This document shows positions 1 to 5,771 of a DNA stretch of 7,359 bases, piece after piece. Position numbers and translations under genes: made by a program. Origin of the DNA: an uncultured Selenomonadaceae bacterium (GTDB taxonomy: Bacteria > Bacillota > Negativicutes > Selenomonadales > Selenomonadaceae); the NCBI GenBank assembly GCA_958415865.1, contig CATYZV010000086.1, positions 1-7,359 on the forward strand. Direction: 5' to 3'. Position 1 is the stretch's first letter. Every line of letters starts with the position of its first letter. The notes under the pieces were generated by a model that did no database searches, was not told the DNA's origin, and saw only the letters and a program-made list of their open reading frames with translations.

Positions 1-20
1 ATAAAAAATAAAACGACAAT

Positions 21-26
21 GAGGTG
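21..26 (+). promoter_or_regulatory. SD site deciding the glyoxalase start
   Basis: GAGGTG lies 6 bases before ATG 33. An in-frame GTG at 24-26 is part of this site, so it is unlikely to be the initiator. This shortens the longest reading frame by three codons. Confidence 0.7.
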
Positions 27-32
27 AATCCA

Positions 33-401
33 ATGGAATTTAAATTTCTGCATACCAATATCTACACAGTGGATTTGGAAAAATCCATCGCTTTTTATGA
101 AAAAGCATTGAATCTCAAGGAAGTGCGCCGCTTGGAAACAGACGCATTCATCCTCGCTTATCTCAACGACGGTGGCAAGACCTCGCATGAGCTGGAAATC
201 ACTTGGATAAAAGACCACAAAGAACCGTATAACCTCGGCGACTGCACTTGGCACATCGCCTTTGAAGCTGAAGATTTTGAAGCAGCGCACGCTCTGCACG
301 AACAGATGGGCTGCATTTGCTACGAAAACAAGGAAATGGGCATTTACTTCATCAATGACCCCGACGGCAACTGTATGGAAGTAATTCCCAAAGAAAAATA
401 A
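33..401 (+). CDS. gloA: Glyoxalase I-like VOC-family protein (lactoylglutathione lyase type)
   Basis: A 122-residue protein of the vicinal oxygen chelate fold. By family, glyoxalase I isomerises the hemithioacetal formed from methylglyoxal and a thiol (glutathione or a substitute) in the cytoplasm. Two beta-alpha-beta-beta-beta modules can be seen, about residues 3-58 and 70-119. The four expected metal ligands fit well: H7 (FLHTNIYTVD), E55 (ELEITW), H74 (TWHIAFE) and E116 (GNCMEVIP), close to H5, E56, H74 and E122 of the E. coli enzyme. The C-terminal DPDGN turn is typical. I place the start at ATG 33, because GAGGTG at 21-26 is a good SD for it; an in-frame GTG at 24 lies inside that SD and has none of its own. 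It is first in a close run with the hexokinase gene, which starts 21 bases after the stop. Any promoter lies outside the window. The family is clear. The thiol cofactor cannot be told, and a different VOC lyase or epimerase remains possible. Confidence 0.88.
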   Translation: MEFKFLHTNIYTVDLEKSIAFYEKALNLKEVRRLETDAFILAYLNDGGKTSHELEITWIKDHKEPYNLGDCTWHIAFEAEDFEAAHALHEQMGCICYENKEMGIYFINDPDGNCMEVIPKEK

Positions 402-409
402 TTAAGATT

Positions 410-415
410 GAGGAA
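410..415 (+). promoter_or_regulatory. SD site deciding the hexokinase start
   Basis: GAGGAA ends 7 bases before ATG 423. The frame is open from an in-frame TTG at 408, but that codon overlaps this site and has no SD of its own, so translation should begin at 423. Confidence 0.7.
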
Positions 416-422
416 TAAATAT

Positions 423-1712
423 ATGAACAACAGTAAATTTCAGCAAATGATCGACGATTTTTCCCTCGACCGCGACCAGCTGCGGGAAATAGCAGCGGCT
501 TTCCGCTACGATATGGACGGCGGCATCAACGACACAGGCGAATCCTCTCTGCGCATGCTAAAATCGTACATCGGGCTGCCTGACGGAAGCGAAACGGGTG
601 AATACCTCGCCCTGGACTTCGGCGGTACCAATCTGCGCACAGCCCTGATACGCCTCGACGGCAGCGGAAAGTATGAAATCCTGAAAAAAGTAGCGAAGCC
701 TCTTTCCGTGCCCGGAGAATACGATTTCGTCGGTGCAGAGGCAAAAGCTGATGAGCTGTTTGACTTCATCGCTGCTATGATCGAAGAAACCGTCAGCAGC
801 GACCGTGAACATCAGTATCTGCTGGGCCATACGTTTTCCTTCCCGTCAGAGCAGACGGATATTTACAATGCCCGCCTCATCATATGGACGAAGGAATTTG
901 CCACGCAGGGCGTAGAAGGCGAAGTCGTAAACGACCTCTTAAAAGCAGCTCTAGCGCGCCGCAAGCTCAGCAACGTCGTGCCTTCTGCCGTGATAAACGA
1001 TACTGTGGCAGTGCTCCTGGCAGCGGCTTATGAATTCGGCAGTACGAATGTCGGCTCCATCTACGCTACCGGCCACAACACCTGCTACTTTGAAAATTAT
1101 GCCAGCCTCGGCAAGGGCAATCCGCCGATGATCATCAATATGGAATCGGGCGGCTTTGACAAGCTCGCTATCAACAAATACGATTACGCACTCGACCAAG
1201 AATCCGAAAAGCCCTTTGAACAGCGTCTGGAAAAGATGGTATCAGGCCGCTACATGGGCGAACTGCTCGGCAGATGCACTGCTGAAGCATGGAACATCGA
1301 CAAAGTGCCGTTTACCAGCATCGACATCTCCACCATCCTCACGGACAACAGCGATGCCTTAAATCAGGTCTGCCAGCTCTTGAAAGACAAAACAGGCCTT
1401 GATATCACGACGGAAGATGCCGTCTGGGTCAAAGCACTCGCCGAAACCATCGCGGCACGCTCAGCGCGCGTCGTAACCGCTACTTACTGCGGCATCATGT
1501 GGCATATGTATCCGCACAGCGAAATGCCCAAGCAGAAAGTAGCCGTCGACGGTTCTGTATTTGAAAAAATGCCTACTATTAAAGAAAATATGTATAAAGC
1601 CATTTACGAAATCATGGATGAAGACGCAGATAAAATTGAACTCGTGCTGGAAAACGGCGGTTCACTGCTCGGCGCAGCACTGGCAGCTGCCATGAATCCC
1701 GTTGAAGGCTGA
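423..1712 (+). CDS. Eukaryotic-type hexokinase (ATP:hexose 6-phosphotransferase)
   Basis: A 429-residue sugar kinase of the actin-like ATPase fold, belonging to the hexokinase_1/hexokinase_2 family rather than the ROK or Glk glucokinases usual in bacteria. Numbered from ATG 423, the signature blocks come in order. Phosphate-1 loop: DFGGTN at 65-70. Sugar loop: LGHTFSFP at 134-141 with the binding serine. WTKEF is at 155-159. INDTV is at 191-195 with catalytic base D193. Phosphate-2 loop: TGHN at 216-219. NMESGGF is at 239-245, followed by the LEKMVSG block near 269-275 with its glutamate. VDGSVF is at 375-380. The ATP-side C-terminal loop reads NGGSLLGAAL, where eukaryotic members usually have DGSGxGAAL, so its first acidic residue and second glycine differ. 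Length is near that of a single ~50 kDa hexokinase domain. It likely phosphorylates glucose or related hexoses in the cytosol. It sits between the glyoxalase and rpoN genes. Family assignment is secure; preferred sugar and phosphoryl donor are not. Confidence 0.9.
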   Translation: MNNSKFQQMIDDFSLDRDQLREIAAAFRYDMDGGINDTGESSLRMLKSYIGLPDGSETGEYLALDFGGTNLRTALIRLDGSGKYEILKKVAKPLSVPGEYDFVGAEAKADELFDFIAAMIEETVSSDREHQYLLGHTFSFPSEQTDIYNARLIIWTKEFATQGVEGEVVNDLLKAALARRKLSNVVPSAVINDTVAVLLAAAYEFGSTNVGSIYATGHNTCYFENYASLGKGNPPMIINMESGGFDKLAINKYDYALDQESEKPFEQRLEKMVSGRYMGELLGRCTAEAWNIDKVPFTSIDISTILTDNSDALNQVCQLLKDKTGLDITTEDAVWVKALAETIAARSARVVTATYCGIMWHMYPHSEMPKQKVAVDGSVFEKMPTIKENMYKAIYEIMDEDADKIELVLENGGSLLGAALAAAMNPVEG

Positions 1713-1742
1713 TAAAAGTATAACGCATATGAGGGAATTGTT

Positions 1743-3095
1743 ATGAAGCAGTCATTATCTTTAAATTTAAAACAAAAATTGTTAATGACACCAAAACTTC
1801 AGCAATCGATAAATATTCTGCAGTTGTCTGCCCATGAACTAAGCGAACTGATCGAAAAAGAATACACCGAAAATCCTGTACTAGAAATGGATGCCCCGGC
1901 ACAAAGCAATGATGAAACCGGTTTTGACAGGACAGCAGAATTTTTAGACTATCTGACCAAAGACGATGAACGCCCCGAACCTGCAGCAGCGGACGATGAC
2001 TACAAAGTCAAAGAATACTCGCAGTCCAGCCAGACCTTGGCTGAATTTCTGCAAGAGCAGCTGAGTTTTCAGTTCAAAGACGAAAAGCAGCTGCAGATAG
2101 CGACGTATATCACCGACTTATTGGATGAAAACGGCTACCTGCGCACCGATCTCGATGAGATATCGGTACTTTGCAAGGCCAGCCCGCGCCAGATAGAAAA
2201 TGTGCTGAAAAAAATCCAGCTGCTCGAACCTGCCGGAGTTGCCGCTAGGAGCCTAGAAGAATGTCTCGCTCTTCAGGCAAAAAGAGCCAATGTCTACAAA
2301 GGGCTGGTCAAAGCTGTCATCGACAAGCATCTGCTCCAAGTAGCAAAGGGAAAAATACGCGATATAGCACAGTCTGAAAATGCCGAACCGTCTGAAGTGC
2401 AGGCGGCAGTAGATACGATACGCCGATTCAACCCCAAGCCCGGCGCACCGTTCGGCGGCGGCAGCCCCGAGTACATCGTGCCGGATGTAGCAGTGCGCGA
2501 TATCAACGGCAGGCTGGAAGTCATATTGAACGACAGCACCATGCCCCGCCTGCATATAAGCAAGCTCTACCACCAGCACCGTCAGCTAGACAGCGACTGC
2601 CGCAAGTACATCGAACAGCACGTAAGCTCCGCGCTCTGGCTCATACGCAGCATAGAACAGCGCCGCCTCACCCTGCTCAAGGTCGTCAATGAGATCGTGC
2701 GCCAGCAGGAAGATGTATTCCGCCTCGGCCTCTCCCACATGAAGCCTCTTTTGATGAAGACCATCGCCGAAAACATCGGCATGCACGAATCGACTGTCAG
2801 CCGCACTGTTGCCAACAAGTACATGGAAATGCCTTTTGGCATCATCGCCCTGAAAAAATTCTTTGCCGGCAGCGTCAGCAGAGCTGCAGAAAAAAGCGGA
2901 GAAAAAGTCATCGCCGCCCAAGTCAAAGATGTCATCAGCGAATTGATCGAACAGGAAGACAAAGCAAAACCCCTCAGCGATCAGCAGATTGCCGACCTGC
3001 TGAAAGATAAAAACATGGCAGTATCGCGGCGCACCGTGATGAAGTACCGGGAACAGCTCGGCTACCCCTCCTCCTCCAAACGCCGCCGCTATTGA
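1743..3095 (+). CDS. rpoN: RNA polymerase sigma-54 factor
   Basis: A complete 450-residue sigma-54. This factor directs RNA polymerase to -24/-12 promoters and needs an ATP-driven enhancer-binding activator to open them. Region I (1-50) is Gln/Leu-rich and carries the LMTPKLQQSINILQL activator-contact stretch. Region II (about 51-90) is acidic and variable. The core-binding region spans roughly 95-280, with the conserved LEPAGVAARSLEECLALQ block at 161-178, RFNPKPG at 228-234 and YIVPDV at 244-249. The helix-turn-helix lies around 336-360 (IAENIGMHESTVSRTVANKY). The RpoN box, SRRTVMKYRE at 428-437, recognises the -24 element. A short basic tail (KRRR) follows. ATG 1743 has GAGGG at 1731-1735. 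The gene starts 30 bases after the hexokinase stop with no terminator between, so cotranscription is likely. No activator gene or convincing -24/-12 promoter lies in the window, so its regulon here is unknown. Confidence 0.97.
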   Translation: MKQSLSLNLKQKLLMTPKLQQSINILQLSAHELSELIEKEYTENPVLEMDAPAQSNDETGFDRTAEFLDYLTKDDERPEPAAADDDYKVKEYSQSSQTLAEFLQEQLSFQFKDEKQLQIATYITDLLDENGYLRTDLDEISVLCKASPRQIENVLKKIQLLEPAGVAARSLEECLALQAKRANVYKGLVKAVIDKHLLQVAKGKIRDIAQSENAEPSEVQAAVDTIRRFNPKPGAPFGGGSPEYIVPDVAVRDINGRLEVILNDSTMPRLHISKLYHQHRQLDSDCRKYIEQHVSSALWLIRSIEQRRLTLLKVVNEIVRQQEDVFRLGLSHMKPLLMKTIAENIGMHESTVSRTVANKYMEMPFGIIALKKFFAGSVSRAAEKSGEKVIAAQVKDVISELIEQEDKAKPLSDQQIADLLKDKNMAVSRRTVMKYREQLGYPSSSKRRRY

Positions 3096-3104
3096 ACAAA
3101 ACGC

Positions 3105-3140
3105 AGTGAGCAGATGGCATATGCTGTCTGCTCATTTATA
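3105..3140 (+). terminator. Hairpin terminator after rpoN
   Basis: The arms TGAGCAGA (3107-3114) and TCTGCTCA (3127-3134) pair perfectly. The stem can grow inward through two G-U pairs into GCATATGC and outward by a G-U and an A-U pair. The 3' side runs into TTTATATTAATAT, a weak rather than pure T-tract. It lies 10 bases after the rpoN stop, which fits the end of the glyoxalase-hexokinase-rpoN transcript. Read-through into the next gene is possible. Confidence 0.65.
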
Positions 3141-3153
3141 TTAATATCAAAAC

Positions 3154-3160
3154 AAGAGGA
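3154..3160 (+). promoter_or_regulatory. SD site supporting a TTG start for the SGNH hydrolase
   Basis: AAGAGGA ends 8 bases before TTG 3169. Starting there gives an intact signal peptide (MKSKLLQ...). The next in-frame ATG codons are far downstream and would lose the signal peptide and first domain, so TTG is the start. Confidence 0.75.
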
Positions 3161-3168
3161 TTTTTCTA

Positions 3169-4521
3169 TTGAAATCAAAATTACTGCAAACAGCTGCCGC
3201 TCTCTCCGTCAGCCTCTTCTGCCTGACCGGAACAGCCGCGGCTCAAACGCCTGCTCCGAGCACTGCCGCCGAAGCTGTACAGCCCGGCGAATCAGCGCAG
3301 CAGATATCGACTGTAACACTGAGCTGGCACGAAATACCGGGAGCCGTGCTCTATGAACTATTAATAACCGATCCCGAAACGGGCAAAGCCGCTTTTCATA
3401 GATACGATATATACGCCGCAGGCTGCCAAGTCGATACAGCTTCGGCAGATTTAAATAAGCTGCTCGTCTGGCAGGTGCGCGGCCTAAATGAAAATAAAGT
3501 CCCCATCTCGGACTACACCGAACCCGTACCCCTTCTGCAAAACGCCATACCGCTCGGCAAAAGCAGCTCCGATGTAGATGAGCGCGGCTTCAGCCGGCGC
3601 AATTACAACCCTTATACGGCAGCAAAGGACGATACCCTAAAGCCGCTGAAGCTCACGACCGACTTCGGCAAAATGGCTTATATGCCTGTCTACCCCGTCT
3701 ATTCCTGGATCCCCGTAAACAATGCCGCCGGCTACACCATCGACGTATTCAAGCACGGCATTATCGGCTCGCCCGATACTCTGGTATCTTCATATAAAAT
3801 AAAAGCCGGTGTAATCGACTATTACGACGAAAAAGCCTACACAGCTCCCGGCAGCTATTACTTCAAAATAGCAGCCTTTGACAGCTCCGGCAACAAGCTC
3901 GCCCAGTCCGTCGACAGCTATTTCACCGTAACGAATGATGTAGCCGTCGCAGCCTTAGGAGACAGCATCACGCACGGCGGAGGCGCGGTCGATACGCCGC
4001 CTTCCTCAACGCTCTACAACTGGGAAACCTACAGCTCCGTGCCCGTGCTCAACATCGGCTTCAGCGGCAATCTCACTGCCGATATGCTGCGCCGTTTCGA
4101 CTCCGATGTACTGCCCTTTGCCCCCAAGCTCTTGATCATCATGGGAGGAGTCAACGACATCCGCACCGGCATAACAGCTCAGACCACCATCGCCAACCTC
4201 GCCGCTATACGCGACAAGTGCATAGCGCACAACATAGTCCCCGTATTTCTGACCATGACCTCCGTCAACCCGCCCGAAATGAAAAGAGTCATCAATCTGG
4301 ACATATCCCCCGGCTGGCAGGCAGAGCGCGATAAAGTCAACGCTTGGATAAAGACGCAGGACTACTACGTCGATATCAACGACGGCATGATAGATGAACG
4401 CGGCTATCTGCCCGATGACATGACGACAGACGGGCTTCACCCCGATTACGAAGGCAAAAAGCACATCGGCGAAACAGCCGGCGATTACGTGCGGCTCAAT
4501 TTCAGCTATTTGCTAGATTAA
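3169..4521 (+). CDS. Secreted SGNH/GDSL-family hydrolase with two N-terminal beta-sandwich modules
   Basis: A 450-residue exported esterase-like protein. Residues 1-25 form a Sec signal peptide: K2/K4, a hydrophobic core LLQTAAALSVSLFCLTG, and an AAA-Q cleavage site. C18 is preceded by SLF, a poor lipobox, so a lipoprotein is unlikely. Two fibronectin-III-like or related beta-sandwich modules follow, about 45-120 (TLSWHEIPGAVLYELLI) and 170-255 (YSWIPVNNAAGYTIDVF). Both open with the same W...A..Y pattern. The catalytic domain runs from about 258 to the end. Block I is GDSIT with nucleophile S266; block II is NIGFSG around 295-300; block III is GGVND at 326-330 with oxyanion N329; block V is DGLHP at 421-425 with D421 and H424. 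All four catalytic blocks are intact, so an active ester or acetyl hydrolase outside the cytoplasmic membrane is expected. The bond cleaved, for example a sugar acetyl group or lipid ester, cannot be read from sequence. A small gene follows after 34 bases. Confidence 0.88.
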   Translation: MKSKLLQTAAALSVSLFCLTGTAAAQTPAPSTAAEAVQPGESAQQISTVTLSWHEIPGAVLYELLITDPETGKAAFHRYDIYAAGCQVDTASADLNKLLVWQVRGLNENKVPISDYTEPVPLLQNAIPLGKSSSDVDERGFSRRNYNPYTAAKDDTLKPLKLTTDFGKMAYMPVYPVYSWIPVNNAAGYTIDVFKHGIIGSPDTLVSSYKIKAGVIDYYDEKAYTAPGSYYFKIAAFDSSGNKLAQSVDSYFTVTNDVAVAALGDSITHGGGAVDTPPSSTLYNWETYSSVPVLNIGFSGNLTADMLRRFDSDVLPFAPKLLIIMGGVNDIRTGITAQTTIANLAAIRDKCIAHNIVPVFLTMTSVNPPEMKRVINLDISPGWQAERDKVNAWIKTQDYYVDINDGMIDERGYLPDDMTTDGLHPDYEGKKHIGETAGDYVRLNFSYLLD

Positions 4522-4555
4522 TACCTAACTTTATATATTATCGGAGAGAAATACC

Positions 4556-4717
4556 ATGACAGATATAGAACAAGTGGATAAAGCCCTGGCGGCAGTAAAT
4601 GACCTCTGCGGCCACTGCCCCATATGCAGCCCCGACTGCCCCGTCGCCGTAGCGCGCCGCGCTCTCGACGGGCTTAAATACGACCTTATTTCCTACAAGA
4701 ATCAGCAGCAAAGCTAG
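4556..4717 (+). CDS. Small CX2CX2CX3CP protein, 53 residues, possible Fe-S or zinc binder
   Basis: A short frame, ATG 4556 to TAG 4717, with GGAGAG at 4543-4548 placed 7 bases upstream. The product has four cysteines, C18, C21, C24 and C28, followed by P29: CGHCPICSPDCP. This spacing, CX2CX2CX3CP, is that of one [4Fe-4S] site of bacterial ferredoxins. A typical 2[4Fe-4S] ferredoxin of about 55 residues carries the motif twice, whereas this protein has it once. It is flanked by a helical-looking acidic N-terminus (1-17) and a basic-then-polar C-terminus (VARRALDGLKYDL, ending KNQQQS). There is no signal peptide or membrane segment. Its TAG lies within the AGGAGG of the asparaginase gene, so translation of the two is probably coupled. 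I do not recognise the family. Cluster binding is inferred from spacing alone; a zinc site or a redox-active cysteine set would look the same. Confidence 0.72.
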   Translation: MTDIEQVDKALAAVNDLCGHCPICSPDCPVAVARRALDGLKYDLISYKNQQQS

Positions 4718-4721
4718 GAGG
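4716..4721 (+). promoter_or_regulatory. SD site of the asparaginase, overlapping the upstream stop codon
   Basis: AGGAGG, a full-strength site, ends 7 bases before TTG 4729 and supports that non-ATG start. Its first two bases are the last two of the TAG ending the small cysteine protein, so ribosomes finishing that gene sit on this site. Confidence 0.8.
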
Positions 4722-4728
4722 AATCACC

Positions 4729-5724
4729 TTGAAAAAAATCTGCTGGCTCGCCACCGGCGGCACCATCGCTTCCCGTCCCGGCGACGACGGGCTTGCTCCC
4801 GGCTTCACCGCTCAGGATATGCTGGATTTAATGCCGGAACTTCAAAAATTCGGGCAGATAGCCTGCCGCGATATAATGGAGCTAGACAGCACCAACCTGC
4901 AGCCCCAAGACTGGCAGAAAATAGCCAGCTGGATAGATATACTATACGATGAATTTGACGGCTTCGTCATAACGCACGGCACCGACACCCTGAACTGGAC
5001 CTGCTGTGCCCTGACCTTCATGCTGCAAAACCTCACCAAGCCCATAGCCGTCATCGGCTCCCAGCTGACGATCGAAGAAGCCGGTACAGATGCCAAGCGC
5101 AATTTAAAAGCCGCCTTCGCACTCGCTGCAAAAGATGATATAGCAGGTGTCTATGCCGTCTGCGGCAATCAGATAATAGAAGGCATCCGGGCAAAGAAAC
5201 TCTATAGCGAAGACCTGCGCTCCATCCAGAGCGTCAACGCCCCGCCCGTCGCCGTATTCGATGACGAAAATATCAGCTGGCAGGACAATCTGCTCCGCCC
5301 TTCAGCGGCAAAACCCTTCGCCGTGGACTACCACATCGAATCCAAAATCTGCCAGCTCAAGATAATGCCGGGCCTAAGCAGTCAAATACTCTACGCACTG
5401 GCAGACCTCGGTTACAAAGGCATAGTGCTAGAAGCGTACGGAGCCGGCGGCATTCCCTTCGGCACAGACGATGCTGAAAACGACATCACAGCAGCAGCCG
5501 CAGCACTGACCGAGCGCGGCATCATCATCGTCTGCACCACCCAGTGCCTTTACAACGGCGTGCACATGCAGCGGTACGAAGTAGGCATCAAGGCCTGCCG
5601 AGCCGGCATCATCCCCGCCGGTGCTCTGACGAGTGAAGCCGCCTCCGTAAGGCTCATGACGGCACTGGGGCAGAAATTAAATCGAACAGAAATCGCCGAA
5701 CTCTTTTCCGCCTATCAAGCCTAA
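4729..5724 (+). CDS. ansA: L-asparaginase, type I-like (cytoplasmic)
   Basis: A 331-residue amidohydrolase of the bacterial asparaginase/glutaminase family, which cleaves L-asparagine to aspartate and ammonia. The first threonine site is TGGTI with T12. The second is THGTDT with T85 and D86. DSTNLQPQDW at 53-62 matches the substrate-binding DSSNM-type block, and K157 (IRAKK) fills the lysine position of the triad. The C-terminal half has EAYGAGGIP, TTQCLYNGV and LTSEAASVRL, close to the type I pattern of E. coli AnsA (338 residues). There is no signal peptide, so it should work in the cytoplasm. The TTG start is fixed by AGGAGG and by the motif beginning at residue 9. The protein has nine cysteines, more than I would expect. 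It is third in the unit after the SGNH and small cysteine genes, and a strong terminator follows its stop by 15 bases. A related amidase, such as a glutamyl-tRNA amidotransferase D-like enzyme, is less likely given its size. Confidence 0.9.
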   Translation: MKKICWLATGGTIASRPGDDGLAPGFTAQDMLDLMPELQKFGQIACRDIMELDSTNLQPQDWQKIASWIDILYDEFDGFVITHGTDTLNWTCCALTFMLQNLTKPIAVIGSQLTIEEAGTDAKRNLKAAFALAAKDDIAGVYAVCGNQIIEGIRAKKLYSEDLRSIQSVNAPPVAVFDDENISWQDNLLRPSAAKPFAVDYHIESKICQLKIMPGLSSQILYALADLGYKGIVLEAYGAGGIPFGTDDAENDITAAAAALTERGIIIVCTTQCLYNGVHMQRYEVGIKACRAGIIPAGALTSEAASVRLMTALGQKLNRTEIAELFSAYQA

Positions 5725-5739
5725 TTTCATATTCCAAAC

Positions 5740-5771
5740 AAAAAGACCTGCTATAAAGCAGGTCTTTTTTT
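5740..5771. terminator. Bidirectional rho-independent terminator between convergent genes
   Basis: The arms AGACCTGC (5744-5751) and GCAGGTCT (5758-5765) form a perfect 8-bp stem with a 6-base loop. It is flanked by an A-run on the left (5740-5744) and a T-run on the right (5765-5771), so it works in both directions. It ends the rightward asparaginase transcript and the leftward MATE transcript; the MATE stop codon begins at the last T. Confidence 0.93.

Noticed and set aside
24..32. GTG 24 as the start of the glyoxalase gene.
   Set aside because: The codon lies within the SD that serves ATG 33, and no site lies upstream of it.
408..422. TTG 408 as the start of the hexokinase gene.
   Set aside because: It overlaps the SD for ATG 423 and lacks one of its own; the added residues match no family feature.
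3185..3243. Lipoprotein signal in the SGNH hydrolase, using C18.
   Set aside because: The residues before the cysteine (S-L-F) do not fit a lipobox, while AAA-Q at 25/26 is a good signal peptidase I site.
3326..3345. TGGCAC resembling the -24 box of a sigma-54 promoter.
   Set aside because: No TTGC follows at the required -12 spacing, and it lies within the SGNH coding region. I found no convincing -24/-12 promoter elsewhere in the window.
3114..3356. An 80-codon rightward frame overlapping the start of the SGNH gene.
   Set aside because: It begins inside the rpoN terminator hairpin, has no SD, and is out of frame with a protein that has a clear signal peptide.
4006..4464. A 152-codon leftward open frame opposite the SGNH hydrolase.
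   Set aside because: It overlaps the catalytic domain coding region in antisense, has no SD and no recognisable motif.
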